Positions 1-7,682 of a stretch of 30,965 bases of DNA are shown in pieces; position 1 is the first letter of the stretch; every line of letters starts with the position of its first letter. Position numbers and translations under genes: made by a program. Below the pieces are notes generated by a model, which did no database searches, was not told where the DNA came from, and saw only the letters and a program-made list of their open reading frames with translations. Source of the DNA: Acidobacteriaceae bacterium (GTDB lineage: Bacteria; Acidobacteriota; Terriglobia; Terriglobales; Acidobacteriaceae); the NCBI GenBank assembly GCA_003162255.1, contig PMMJ01000242.1, forward strand, positions 419 to 31,383, given 5' to 3'.

Positions 1-2
1 GC

Positions 3-19
3 GCGGGACGAAGCCCCGC
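3..19 (-). terminator. Stem-loop downstream of recQ
   Basis: GCGGG at 3-7 pairs with CCCGC at 15-19, and on the minus strand the loop reads CTTCG-like. It lies 24 bases after the recQ stop codon. There is no visible T-run inside the window, so it may be a transcript-end stabilising hairpin or part of a longer terminator cut off by the window edge. Confidence 0.35.
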
Positions 20-42
20 CACCACACAGGCAGATGCACCCC

Positions 43-1974
43 CTACGCCGTCTTCGCACGCACCCGGTTCTCCGCTCGCATTTGCGCCACCACCAGCCGT
101 ATGTCCTCAAAGCTGACATAGGGTGGCACCGCTTCTTTAATGTCTTTCAGCCGCTCAACTCCCTGCTTCAAACAAGCCGCCTCGATCAGCGGCTGCGCGT
201 CGGGAGAAATCCACTTCGGATCCAACTTCACCTGCCCGGTCTCGATCAGGCTCGCCACCGTGCAAACGATGGTCGAAATCTGGCGCGCTCGAATGCGCGC
301 AATCTCTTCGAAGCTGCGCCCTTCGTTCAAGAGACGAAGCGTCTGCTCCGCCGGAGCCGGCTCCCTGGCCACCTTCGCCGTGGCGCGCGCTCCAGCGCCA
401 TAGTTCCGCAAAACCTGCAGAATTTCCGCGCCGTATACGTCTGCCTTGCGCTCGCCAATCCCCGGCACCTGCATCAACTCCGCTAAATTCACCGGACGGC
501 GGCGGCACAGCTCCTCCAGCGTAGTGTCGTGCAGAATTATGTACGCGGGCACTTTGTTCTCCCGCGCCATACTTCGCCGCCATTCGCGCAGATACTCCGC
601 CAGCGCCGGATCGGCCTCCGCCGGCGCCGCATCCCGTACCCGCGGTTTTTCGGAATGCAGCATCGGAGTATAGAAAGACGCAGGCGATGTCGGCGGGAAC
701 GAAGTCTTTCGCGCCGCGACTTCAGGCAGGGCCACAGGCACGATCTCCTTGCGCAGCCACTCTGGTTTGGCGCCGCAATTGTCGCAGTTCCCGCAGCTCT
801 TCCATTGCGGAGTCTCTCCGAAGTGCAGACAGATCTGCCGGTGGCGGCAGCCGTGAGAATCCGCGAACCGGCTGATTACGCGTTTCCGTTCGAATGACCG
901 CTCGCGTTCCGCGTCGTCCGAAATCTTTCCGATGAAGTACTCCAGCAGAACGTGATCGCGTTTCTGCCAGAGCAGCACGCAATCCGCCGGACGCCCGTCC
1001 CGCCCCGCGCGGCCCGCCTCCTGGTAGTACTGTTCAATCGACTTCGGCAGCGACAAGTGAATTACCGCCCGCACCGCCGGTTTGTTGATGCCCAGCCCAA
1101 AGGCGATCGTTCCCACCAGCACCCGCACTTCGTCCGACATCCATCGTTCCTGATTCTGCCGGCGCATGGACGATTCCATCTTCGCGTGATAAGGAATCGC
1201 CGCAATCCCGCTCTCCTCCAGATATTCGACCGTCTCTTCCACCCGGCGAATCGTGGGCGAGTACACAATCACGCTCTCTCCCGCATAGTGCCGTAAAGCC
1301 CGGCTGAGCAACTCCATCTGCGTGCGCGCTTCGCACTCGTGTACCACGTAGCTCAAATTCTTGCGATGGAAACTGGCGATGTAGAGATGGGGATCGCGCA
1401 TCTGCAACTGCTTCAGAATGTCGTGCCGCACCTGCCGCGTCGCACTGGCCGTGAACGCCGCAATCGGAAGGTTCGGAAAGCTCGTACGCAGACGGCTGAG
1501 TTGCCGGTACTCCGGTCGAAACTCATGCCCCCATTCTGAGATGCAATGTGCCTCATCCACCGCAAAGAAGCCTACCGGGACTTTAGCTAGCCAATCGAAA
1601 GTATTCTCCGCGGCCAGCCGCTCCGGCGAAAGATAGAGCAGCCGATATTCCCCGCGCGCCGCTTTCTCCATCACGAGCCGCCGTTCCGCCGAACTCTGAA
1701 AACTATTAATCGCCGCCGCCGGAATGCCCATCTGCGCCAGTTGCGCCGCCTGGTCCTGCATGAGCGCGATCAGCGGAGAAACCACCACCGCCGTCTTCCC
1801 CGAAATTACCGCCGGAAGCTGATAGCACAGCGACTTCCCGCCTCCGGTCGGCATCACCACGCAGGTATCGTGCGCGGCCAGCAGACTGCGGATCACATTC
1901 TCCTGCTTGGGGCGAAACTGGTGGTATCCCCAATAGCGCCGCAGCGCTTCCGCCAAGTTTGGAATCTCGGGCAT
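43..1974 (-). CDS. recQ: ATP-dependent DNA helicase RecQ
   Basis: This is a RecQ-family 3'-5' DNA helicase acting in recombination and repair of stalled forks. The 643-residue protein has Walker A PTGGGKS (residues 42-48), the DEAH box (140-143) followed by the RecQ-specific aromatic loop, and the motif VI stretch QEAGRAGRDG near 318-327. A zinc-binding set follows (Cys376, Cys382, Cys397, Cys400). An HRDC domain lies at about 455-530, with PGIGERKADVYG as its end. The last hundred residues resemble the helix-turn-helix tail (HTH_40 type) of many RecQ proteins. Length is usual for the family. The ATG at 1974 gives a normal N-terminus, but only GAAGGG touching the start codon is present as a ribosome site. 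The gene is divergent from the phosphoesterase gene and has no operon partner in view. Confidence 0.96.
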   Translation of the reverse strand: MPEIPNLAEALRRYWGYHQFRPKQENVIRSLLAAHDTCVVMPTGGGKSLCYQLPAVISGKTAVVVSPLIALMQDQAAQLAQMGIPAAAINSFQSSAERRLVMEKAARGEYRLLYLSPERLAAENTFDWLAKVPVGFFAVDEAHCISEWGHEFRPEYRQLSRLRTSFPNLPIAAFTASATRQVRHDILKQLQMRDPHLYIASFHRKNLSYVVHECEARTQMELLSRALRHYAGESVIVYSPTIRRVEETVEYLEESGIAAIPYHAKMESSMRRQNQERWMSDEVRVLVGTIAFGLGINKPAVRAVIHLSLPKSIEQYYQEAGRAGRDGRPADCVLLWQKRDHVLLEYFIGKISDDAERERSFERKRVISRFADSHGCRHRQICLHFGETPQWKSCGNCDNCGAKPEWLRKEIVPVALPEVAARKTSFPPTSPASFYTPMLHSEKPRVRDAAPAEADPALAEYLREWRRSMARENKVPAYIILHDTTLEELCRRRPVNLAELMQVPGIGERKADVYGAEILQVLRNYGAGARATAKVAREPAPAEQTLRLLNEGRSFEEIARIRARQISTIVCTVASLIETGQVKLDPKWISPDAQPLIEAACLKQGVERLKDIKEAVPPYVSFEDIRLVVAQMRAENRVRAKTA

Positions 1975-2052
1975 CCCTTCGGCAGTATAGCCTTAGACTT
2001 GTACGGGAAGTCTGTGAGCGCTCGACACCAGATTTGTGACGAATGGCAAGAA

Positions 2053-2092
2053 CCACGTAGCGACGGCCGCCTCGGCCGTCCCGTAGCGCGCA
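2053..2092. repeat. REP-like palindrome, copy 1
   Basis: A perfect 8-bp inverted repeat, GACGGCCG at 2062-2069 and CGGCCGTC at 2073-2080 with a 3-base loop CCT, is flanked on both sides by GTAGCG. It lies between the divergent recQ and phosphoesterase genes. A variant with the same AGCGAC lead-in and a compensatory base-pair change occurs at 9529-9548, so this looks like an interspersed palindromic repeat rather than a gene-specific operator. Confidence 0.6.
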
Positions 2093-2113
2093 TGAAATCA
2101 GATCGAGGCACCG

Positions 2114-2587
2114 ATGCTTGAGAAGCCAGTCACCGTCGGCGTAATCTCCGACACGCACGGCCTGCTGCGGCCAGAGGCGGTTGCAGCCTTGCGCGGATCC
2201 GACCGCATCCTTCACGCAGGCGATATCGGCGCTCCCGAAATTCTCAAGGCGCTGGAGCAAACCGCGCCGGTAACCGCGGTCCGCGGCAACTTCGACACCG
2301 AGGCTTGGGCACGCACTCTCCCTCAAATCGAAGTCATCGAAATCGGCGGAGTCTCCATTTATATGCTGCACGATCTCGCTCGACTCGACCTGAAGCCGGA
2401 AGCCGCCGGATTTCACGTGGTCGTCTATGGCCACAGCCATCAGCCAAAGATTGAAGAGAAAAACGGCGTCCTCTATTTCAATCCGGGGAGTGCCGGCCCA
2501 CGCCGCTTCCACTTGCCAGTGAGCGTGGGAAAGTTGAGACTTGCCAGCGGCAACGCACGCGGCAAGTTGTTGACCCTAGACGTCTGA
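2114..2587 (+). CDS. YfcE/MJ0936-type metallophosphoesterase
   Basis: The 157-residue protein is a small calcineurin-like phosphoesterase of the YfcE/MJ0936 group. These are cytoplasmic dimetal enzymes that hydrolyse phosphodiesters; the natural substrate is usually unknown. The metal-binding blocks are all present in order: DTHG near residue 13, HAGDIG near 34, RGNFD near 57, an isolated His in MLHD near 80, and GHSHQP near 106. The closing NPGSAG loop is also typical. The length equals that of the family's minimal domain, with no extra domains. The ATG at 2114 is preceded by GAGG at a short distance. It stands alone, divergent from recQ and separated from the next gene by 85 bases. Confidence 0.92.
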   Translation: MLEKPVTVGVISDTHGLLRPEAVAALRGSDRILHAGDIGAPEILKALEQTAPVTAVRGNFDTEAWARTLPQIEVIEIGGVSIYMLHDLARLDLKPEAAGFHVVVYGHSHQPKIEEKNGVLYFNPGSAGPRRFHLPVSVGKLRLASGNARGKLLTLDV

Positions 2588-2672
2588 TCCTATGCACTCA
2601 ACTCGATTCCTTAGTCTGAGCCTAGCCGTCCCGTTTGCCGACACCCAATTAGCGGAGGCACAATGTTGAATT

Positions 2673-3173
2673 ATGAAAAGGTTAGTTTGGCGGTCAATCA
2701 TGCTTTTAGCGCTCACAGGCTTTCCCTCCGCGCAAACTCGACGTGAGATCTATGTGGGTGATGTTCGCCTTAAGCTGGGCGCGTCCCAATCGTCAGCAAT
2801 CCGCGATCTCTCCAAGAAATACGAAGTAGGTCTTGCGGGCATATGGAAGCACGGGGCGGAACTGTTCCTCGTACGCGAGAAGGATCTGGAAATCGGAGCT
2901 GTTTCCTTTCGAAACCGAAGGCTAGTGGGCACGAGAAACATCCTCTTCAGCCAGACAGATTCTGGGGACTTCCCCGAAGCCTTGTATAAAGCCGTCAAGA
3001 GCTTCACGGCGCGTGCCGGGACTCCCTGCAAGATAGAGACTGCCTCATTCAGCGAATCGTGGCATGGCGTGATGTTCAGGTGTCCAGCCAGCCGGCTTGC
3101 CGTCGGTATATCGACCGATCAAGATGGGAAAAAGACTGCCGGGATTTCAGAAATCATCGGGGACGCGGAGTGA
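2673..3173 (+). CDS. Small exported protein of unknown function
   Basis: I do not recognise this 166-residue protein. Residues 1-20 form a signal peptide (MKR, a hydrophobic stretch, then FPSA before Gln), so it is probably secreted or periplasmic. The rest is soluble and mixed alpha/beta in character, with two cysteines (in TPCKIE and MFRCPA) that could form a disulfide. The only strong Shine-Dalgarno (GGAGG, 2654-2658) is 14 bases upstream of this ATG. It is better placed for an out-of-frame ATG at 2663, so initiation may be indirect. A strong bidirectional terminator follows. It is convergent with the HU gene and in no evident operon. Confidence 0.7.
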   Translation: MKRLVWRSIMLLALTGFPSAQTRREIYVGDVRLKLGASQSSAIRDLSKKYEVGLAGIWKHGAELFLVREKDLEIGAVSFRNRRLVGTRNILFSQTDSGDFPEALYKAVKSFTARAGTPCKIETASFSESWHGVMFRCPASRLAVGISTDQDGKKTAGISEIIGDAE

Positions 3174-3183
3174 GAGAAAGCAG

Positions 3184-3216
3184 AAAAAGGCCAGCTCTCG
3201 AGCCGGCCTTTTCTCG
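3184..3216. terminator. Bidirectional intrinsic terminator
   Basis: AAAAGGCC (3185-3192) pairs with GGCCTTTT (3205-3212), with an inner GCT/AGC stem closed by a CTCG loop. T-rich tracts follow on both strands. It lies between the convergent small exported protein gene (+) and the HU gene (-), and can end transcription from both sides. Confidence 0.88.
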
Positions 3217-3253
3217 TTTCTAAGTTTTCGCGGGCCACGGCGCCCGCGCCACA

Positions 3254-3550
3254 CTATGCTTTCTTCGGTGCGATTGCGTCCTTCGCGGCCTTCGCCACGC
3301 GGAACTTTACTACCGTCTTCGCCTTAATCTGAATGGGTTCGCCGGTCTGCGGATTGCGTCCCAGGCGGGCCTTGCGATGCGCCTTCACCAGGCGGCCAAG
3401 GCCGGGGATAACGAACACACCGTTCTTCTTCGTCTCTTTAACCGCCGTGTCTGCCAGGTGCTCCAGAAAAGCCGCGGCCGTCTTATTGTTGGTGCCGAGC
3501 TTCTCGGCCAGTTGGCGTGTGAGTTGAGTCTTGGTTAAACCAGAAGCCAT
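3254..3550 (-). CDS. HU/IHF-family DNA-binding protein
   Basis: The 98-residue basic protein belongs to the HU family of nucleoid-associated proteins, which bind DNA as dimers through two beta arms and bend it. The N-terminal helices (TKTQLTRQLAEKLG) and the arm signature GRNPQTGEPIQI (about residues 64-75) are characteristic. The arm is followed by VVKFRVAKAAKDAI. It differs from the classic 90-residue HU by a short basic tail and by VFVIPGLGRLVKA in place of the usual VxLxGFGxF block, a variation seen in many non-enteric HU paralogues. AGGAGG lies 5 bases before the ATG at 3550. Repeated TTTTATGC octamers upstream may be regulatory sites. Confidence 0.93.
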   Translation of the reverse strand: MASGLTKTQLTRQLAEKLGTNNKTAAAFLEHLADTAVKETKKNGVFVIPGLGRLVKAHRKARLGRNPQTGEPIQIKAKTVVKFRVAKAAKDAIAPKKA

Positions 3551-3627
3551 GAATTCCTCCTTCAGAAACCTACAAATTTACTTGTATCCATGCGCATAGT
3601 AACGCACTGTGCTGTGGAAAAATAGCA

Positions 3628-3685
3628 TTTTATGCAGATTTTATGCGGTTCCCAGTAAGGCACCCCCTTGAAAATCGGCATAAAA
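3628..3685. promoter_or_regulatory. Repeated TTTTATGC octamer upstream of HU gene
   Basis: TTTTATGC occurs at 3628-3635 and 3639-3646, 11 bases apart and so on one helical face. It occurs inverted as GCATAAAA at 3678-3685. All three lie 75 to 135 bases upstream of the HU start codon. They could be binding sites for a regulator or for HU itself; nothing identifies the protein. Confidence 0.35.
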
Positions 3686-3729
3686 CGGGGGTTTGTAGCC
3701 AAAGAGCCCCAGAATGGCCCAGTTTGAGT

Positions 3730-3791
3730 GAAAAATGAGCCCTCCGAGAGGCTGCGGCAGACACGCAGCTTGCCGCGTCTCTCCACGGAGG
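3730..3791 (-). terminator. Intrinsic terminator of coiled-coil gene
   Basis: On the minus strand a long interrupted stem (CCTCCG with CGGAGG, AGAG with CTCT, TGCCGC with GCGGCA; plus-strand arms 3741-3791) is followed by GCTCATTTTTCA. It starts 40 bases after the stop codon of the exported coiled-coil protein gene and fits a rho-independent terminator that separates it from the HU gene. Confidence 0.65.
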
Positions 3792-3830
3792 AATCTGTGA
3801 TGGGAGCCGGCTACCGAGACCTGAAAGCTC

Positions 3831-4394
3831 CTACGGATCGTAGACCGCGCTGTGCATGCCGGCGCGCCGAGCAGCTTCCTGCATCTGATCGAGCCTCATC
3901 TTCTGCTGATCGAGCTGTTGCTGGATTTGCGCAACCCGGCGCATTTGGCGCGCCTGAGAGAGGTTGTACGGTTGGTCGTACTGTACGGTGCCGTAGGACG
4001 CACGAATCGACGCATTGATCTCGTCGACCCGCGCTTGCAGAGCCGCCACCTTTTCTTTTTGCGCCAGTATCTGCCTCTTCCACTGCTCAGCCGCACGTCG
4101 CTCGGCCAGGCGTTGTTGCGCAGCGCGATAGGACTCGCGACGATCAGCCAGACGATGCTCAGCGGCTTGATTGCTGGTGGCTGCGTCTGCTGCCGGTTGG
4201 GATTGCGGCGCTTGCTGGTTCGCGTCGGGATCCTTTGGAAGGTCTTTGTTCGTGATGACCTTTGGCGATGCGGCAGACTGATCTTCGGCCTTTTGCTCCC
4301 GGTTCTCGCGGGCAACGTCGCCCAGCGACTGGCCATAGGCGACCGGGCTCATCAACAATGCGAAAGCCAGAATTCTCAAGAACATTCGTTGCAT
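3831..4394 (-). CDS. Exported coiled-coil protein of unknown function
   Basis: The 187-residue product starts with a clear signal peptide (MQRMFLRILAFALLM, cleavage likely after AYG before Gln22), so the mature protein is periplasmic or outer-surface. Residues about 30-75 are low-complexity and rich in Ala, Gln, Pro and Asn. Residues about 78-180 are strongly helical, with long runs of Arg, Gln, Glu and Ala in heptad-like order (AEHRLADRRESYRAAQQR; AQIQQQLDQQKMRLDQ), predicting a coiled coil. No catalytic motif is visible. Such proteins are common hypothetical proteins in Acidobacteriota. The ATG at 4394 follows AGGAG at good spacing. It is transcribed alone, with its own terminator. Confidence 0.75.
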   Translation of the reverse strand: MQRMFLRILAFALLMSPVAYGQSLGDVARENREQKAEDQSAASPKVITNKDLPKDPDANQQAPQSQPAADAATSNQAAEHRLADRRESYRAAQQRLAERRAAEQWKRQILAQKEKVAALQARVDEINASIRASYGTVQYDQPYNLSQARQMRRVAQIQQQLDQQKMRLDQMQEAARRAGMHSAVYDP

Positions 4395-4520
4395 AGGCCT
4401 CTCCTGCTCGCCCGTATTGAGCGATTTCTCGCAATGCCAACTAACCTATGCTAACCCCGCCAATGGCCATCTGTTGCAGCGGTTGTAACTCGTGCGGCAA
4501 ACGAAAGTACCAGTCCCTTA

Positions 4521-5387
4521 TTACCGACCGGCCATCTCCAGAACCTTCTCCGCCGTCATCCCACTCTCGCGCAAATGCCGTAGGCTCAGCGCATCGTGCC
4601 GTTTCGCCAGCCGGACTCCGGCGGAGTCGCGCACCAGTTCACAATGAAAATAATCCGGAACGGCATACCCCAGCGCCCGCATCAACAGCAGTTGCCGCGC
4701 TGTCGACTTCAGTAAATCCGCGCCCCGTACGACTTCGGTGATTCGCATGGCCGCGTCATCGACCACGACTGCGAGTTGATAAGCAGGGACATCGTCGCGA
4801 CGCCAGACCAGGAAATCGCCGAAGTCAAAATTATTGCCTGCGACATAGCGTTGCCGGCCGAGATTCAGATCCGCAAACTCAATCGCCGCTCCGTCCGGAA
4901 CGCGAAACCGCCAGTTCACGCCCCCAGGGTCGGCGAACTCGGCCACGTCATTGCGCTCACGACAAGTCCCTGGATACACCGGCTCATCGTCCGCATCATT
5001 CGGAGCGCTCGCCGCCTGCACTAGATCTTTGCGCGAACAAATGCACGGATACAGAAACCCGCCTTCCCGCAGCCGCCGCCAAGCGTCCAGATAGTGCGCC
5101 CGGCGCTCACTCTGCGCGTAAGGGCCATACGCCCCGCCACAATCCGGTCCCTCGCTCCAACCAATTCCCAGCCAGCGCAGATCTTCCATCATGGCGCGGG
5201 CAAATACCGCCCGCGAACGCTGCGGATCCAAATCCTCATTCCGCAGAATCAAAGTTCCTTGATTCTCGATCGCCCGTTGCGCCGCGATCCAGAAAGTCCG
5301 CGCATGACCAATATGCAACAGCCCCGTTGGCGATGGCGCCAACCGTCCGCGATAACTTGCGCGATGACCAAGAGGTAAGCCGGGCAA
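4521..5387 (-). CDS. gluQ: Glutamyl-Q tRNA(Asp) synthetase
   Basis: This is a truncated glutamyl-tRNA synthetase paralogue that attaches glutamate to the queuosine base of tRNA(Asp). The 288-residue protein has only the catalytic half: RLAPSPTGLLHIGHAR (residues 15-30, HIGH at 25-28), a zinc-site region with CICSRKD and a later PGTCRER, and RLAKRHDAL as the KMSKS-like loop. The anticodon-binding domain of real GluRS is absent, which is the defining feature of GluQ-RS. The start is a TTG at 5385-5387, supported by GGGAG 7 bases upstream on the minus strand. No in-frame ATG lies near the conserved N-terminus. It is divergent from the lipoprotein gene. Confidence 0.93.
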   Translation of the reverse strand: MPGLPLGHRASYRGRLAPSPTGLLHIGHARTFWIAAQRAIENQGTLILRNEDLDPQRSRAVFARAMMEDLRWLGIGWSEGPDCGGAYGPYAQSERRAHYLDAWRRLREGGFLYPCICSRKDLVQAASAPNDADDEPVYPGTCRERNDVAEFADPGGVNWRFRVPDGAAIEFADLNLGRQRYVAGNNFDFGDFLVWRRDDVPAYQLAVVVDDAAMRITEVVRGADLLKSTARQLLLMRALGYAVPDYFHCELVRDSAGVRLAKRHDALSLRHLRESGMTAEKVLEMAGR

Positions 5388-5430
5388 AACTTGACTCCCA
5401 GAAACATTTTAGCGGGAGCGCCCCGTGGCC

Positions 5431-5466
5431 CACACGCGGCGTGTTGCCCGCCACACGGCGTGTATG
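5431..5466. repeat. Paired CACACG-CGTGT repeats
   Basis: Two imperfect direct repeats, at 5431-5446 (CACACGCGGCGTGTTG) and 5452-5466 (CACACGGCGTGTATG), each have internal dyad symmetry (ACACG with CGTGT). They lie in the 199-base spacer between divergent gluQ and the lipoprotein gene and could be operator sites or simply local sequence expansion. Confidence 0.4.
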
Positions 5467-5586
5467 GCGGCGCACACGGTCACGCTCAGCCTTCGCCCAT
5501 AAGTCGCGTCGCATCAACAGCCGCGCAGTTGGCAGCTCTCCTGCCCTATCACTTCCGACTGCGCCAGCCGCAGAGGAGGTGGCAAA

Positions 5587-6483
5587 ATGACAACCATTTG
5601 GAAATCCGGTGACAAGCAGAGCACGAAACAGGCAACAAACAACAACCCAATCTCTGGGACGACACTCTCGTCCTGCTCGCGCCAGCGGAAACTGGCAATG
5701 GCAACTATCACAGGCGCCGCGATTCTCGGGCTGTTGCTCACGATGAGTGCGTGCTCGAAGCAATCTCCAAAACCGGCGCTGTCCGGCGGTTCGAGCCCTT
5801 CAGCGTCGGTAACGCCCACTCCTGCAGCAACACTCGTGAGCGCCGCAGTTCCACCCGCACCCGTGAAGAAGACGCCCAGGAAGCGCCCCGCGAATGTCAC
5901 TTACAACGACGCTAACTCCGGTGTTTCGTTTCTCTATCCGCGGAAGTTCGCGCTGACCTCGGGCGACAAGGCCCAGCCCCAGCTGGCCGCCATCGGTGAT
6001 GTGCCGATGAACTTCGCCGAACCCGGCGGAGTCGCGGTATCAACCGTCGCACTGCCCAGCGGCGCGTATCCCGGCACCGACTTCGAATCTGCCTTCTTCA
6101 ACGTGAACGTCAATCGCAGCGTCTCCGAGCAGGAGTGCGCGCAGTTCGCCTTCGTCGACACGCGCAATGCCGACGGCGAGCCCGTCGACACCGAGAAAGT
6201 CAAAATCGGCTCCGCCCACATGGAGATGACTTCGAGCTTCTCCGCCAGCGCCGTGAAGCAGGCCGAGACGCAGTACTACCACAGTTACGAAAATGGAGCC
6301 TGCTACGAATACGTCTTAGGCCTGGGCACTGAGGGATTTGCCACCGAAGGCGGGATTGAGCACGTCAACCGCGACGAAGTCTTCGCCAAGCTGGAGAAGA
6401 TCCTGGCTACGGTGAAAATCAATCCAGTCGAGCAGGAGCATGTCGCCGAACCGGCAGTCGCTAGCATCGCCGGCAGCAAGTAA
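5587..6483 (+). CDS. Putative lipoprotein of unknown function
   Basis: The 298-residue protein has a long, Ser/Thr/Gln/Asn-rich amino end, then RQRK and a hydrophobic stretch ending in LLLTMSAC (Cys56). This looks like a lipoprotein signal whose -3 residue is Met rather than the usual Leu. A Pro/Ala/Ser-rich linker follows (to about residue 95). The remaining 200 residues form a soluble domain beginning NVTYNDANSGVSFLYPRKFAL. That opening resembles domains with a conserved GVSFxYP start found in many secreted bacterial proteins, but I cannot assign a function. GGAGG at 5576-5580 supports the ATG at 5587. A shorter start at Met38 would give a more ordinary signal peptide but lacks such a site. 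An intrinsic terminator follows. Confidence 0.72.
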   Translation: MTTIWKSGDKQSTKQATNNNPISGTTLSSCSRQRKLAMATITGAAILGLLLTMSACSKQSPKPALSGGSSPSASVTPTPAATLVSAAVPPAPVKKTPRKRPANVTYNDANSGVSFLYPRKFALTSGDKAQPQLAAIGDVPMNFAEPGGVAVSTVALPSGAYPGTDFESAFFNVNVNRSVSEQECAQFAFVDTRNADGEPVDTEKVKIGSAHMEMTSSFSASAVKQAETQYYHSYENGACYEYVLGLGTEGFATEGGIEHVNRDEVFAKLEKILATVKINPVEQEHVAEPAVASIAGSK

Positions 6484-6511
6484 CCAACTCGAAGCGTACG
6501 AAAACCGCACG

Positions 6512-6545
6512 GGCCACGCGAACTTTTTGCGTGGCCTTCCTATTT
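6512..6545 (+). terminator. Intrinsic terminator after lipoprotein gene
   Basis: GGCCACGC (6512-6519) pairs perfectly with GCGTGGCC (6529-6536) around a 9-base T-rich loop, followed by TTCCTATTT. It lies 29 bases after the lipoprotein stop codon. Confidence 0.75.
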
Positions 6546-6598
6546 AGCTGCTTCGGACACCGTCCCGTTCCGTGCACTTCTCACGCGTCGGCGCTAGC

Positions 6599-6628
6599 CT
6601 GCCGCACGCAGCTCAAATCGCGTACAAT
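6599..6628 (+). promoter_or_regulatory. Candidate promoter for dodecin gene
   Basis: A TACAAT -10 box at 6623-6628 has a weak CTGCCG -35 candidate at 6599-6604, 18 bases away. The predicted start would be about 20 bases before the dodecin ATG. The -10 box is good, the -35 box is poor. Confidence 0.4.
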
Positions 6629-6653
6629 TTCGTCGAGCAGCAAGGAGAGTGAA

Positions 6654-6854
6654 ATGACCCAGAAAATCATCGAGGTGATCGGGACTTCGAAGGAAAGCTT
6701 TGCCAAGGCGGCGGAGGCGGCCGTACAAGAAGCGGCGAAGACCGTTCGCGGCATCAAGTGGGCACACGTGGATTCGTTCGACCTGCAACTGGACGGACCC
6801 AAGGTTTTGCAATATCGCGCTACTACCAGGATTTATTTCGACGTCGAGCACTAG
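6654..6854 (+). CDS. Dodecin-family flavin-binding protein
   Basis: The 66-residue protein is a dodecin, a small cytoplasmic protein that assembles into hollow dodecamers and stores or buffers flavins. The helix with FAKAAEAAVQEAAKTVRGIKW ends at Trp36, the position of the isoalloxazine-stacking tryptophan. Gln53 in VLQYRATTRIYFDVE matches the flavin-contact glutamine of the family's last strand. Length is normal. I chose the ATG at 6654 because AGGAGAG lies just before it. An open frame extends upstream to 6531, but that part begins inside the preceding terminator. It is monocistronic, between two terminator-like structures. Confidence 0.9.
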   Translation: MTQKIIEVIGTSKESFAKAAEAAVQEAAKTVRGIKWAHVDSFDLQLDGPKVLQYRATTRIYFDVEH

Positions 6855-6908
6855 AAACTGGCTTGCAGAAGCTGGTCGGCAGAGTTGGTCAGCAGGGTTC
6901 GATGCGCG

Positions 6909-6942
6909 TCGGGCCGCCCGCGTCGGCGTCCCCGTTTTTTTG
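6909..6942 (+). terminator. Possible weak terminator after dodecin
   Basis: Short G+C-rich stems (CGGG/CCCG and GCCG/CGGC are alternatives) precede CCCCG and a run of seven T bases. The stems are short and the distance to the T-run is longer than ideal, so this is tentative. Confidence 0.35.
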
Positions 6943-7040
6943 CATCTTTGGCGAATCAAGCCACATCAGTAACCGTTTTCTGATTCTGGAAACGCTAGGA
7001 GCTTTGCCCAGAAAACTCGCGCAAAGGATATGAAATCGTC

Positions 7041-7643
7041 ATGCTGAAAACAGCCCAGCGGATTGCAATAGGTTCCGCGATCGCCCTTCTCGCAAGCCTA
7101 TCGGCGCTCGCGGAGACCTCAACCTGGAACATCGACCCGGCGCACTCGACCGCGCAATTTACCGTCCGTCACCTCGGGATCTCGAATGTCAGCGGAAATT
7201 TTACGAAGGTGACGGGGACCGTCGTTCTGGACGACAAAGACATTACCCAGTCGCAGGTATCGGCCAGCATCGACGTCAGCTCCGTCGATACGCGGGTCGA
7301 GGCGCGCGATAAAGATCTTAAGAGCCCGAATTTCTTTGACGTTGAAAAGTATCCGACCATCGAATTCAAGTCCAAGAAAATCATAAGCAGCGGCGGGAAA
7401 CTGCAGGTAAGCGGCGATCTGACCATCCACGGAACCACCCACGAAGTCACCCTCGACGTGGATGGACCCACGCCCGAATTGACCGATCCGTGGGGTAATC
7501 CGCGCCGTGGAATTTCCGCGGCCACGGCCATCAACCGCAAGGATTTCAATTTGCTGTACAACAATCTTCTCAAGACCGGCGAAGCGATGATTGGAGATAA
7601 CGTCAAGATCCAGATTGACGCGGAAATCGTAAAGAAGAAGTAA
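7041..7643 (+). CDS. YceI-family periplasmic lipocalin-like protein
   Basis: The 200-residue protein is a YceI-like polyisoprenoid-binding protein, an exported beta-barrel thought to carry isoprenoid lipids. A signal peptide covers residues 1-24 (LLASLSALA before Glu). The mature protein starts STWNIDPAHSTAQFTVRHLGISNVSG, the diagnostic YceI opening. It continues with the family's ...DTRVEARDKDLKSPNFFDVEKYPTIEFKS core and a DLTIHGTTHEVTLDV strand pair. The end, ISAATAINRKDFNLLYN, is also typical. The start at 7041 has AAGGAT 11 bases upstream. A five-codon reading frame (7030-7047) begins closer to that site and overlaps the start. No terminator is evident; an 8-nt-period repeat follows. Confidence 0.93.
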   Translation: MLKTAQRIAIGSAIALLASLSALAETSTWNIDPAHSTAQFTVRHLGISNVSGNFTKVTGTVVLDDKDITQSQVSASIDVSSVDTRVEARDKDLKSPNFFDVEKYPTIEFKSKKIISSGGKLQVSGDLTIHGTTHEVTLDVDGPTPELTDPWGNPRRGISAATAINRKDFNLLYNNLLKTGEAMIGDNVKIQIDAEIVKKK

Positions 7644-7644
7644 G

Positions 7645-7674
7645 TTGATCTGGCCATCGGGTGATCGGGGTATG
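7645..7674. repeat. Degenerate 8-nt tandem repeat (minus orientation)
   Basis: Units TGGCCATC and GGGTGATC, with degenerate neighbours, repeat every 8 bases. Read on the minus strand they are GATCACCC, GATGGCCA and so on, the same unit family as at 8613-8647 and 19772-19806. It lies between the YceI and pgeF genes, as an inverted counterpart of the copy on the other side of pgeF. Confidence 0.6.
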
Positions 7675-7682
7675 ATCGAACC

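Noticed and set aside
1984..1989. TATACT -10 box for recQ (minus strand)
   Set aside because: It would give a start only a few bases before the ATG, and no -35 box is found at 16-18 bases.
6531..6653. N-terminal extension of dodecin
   Set aside because: The frame opens inside the preceding terminator and the extension is not dodecin-like.
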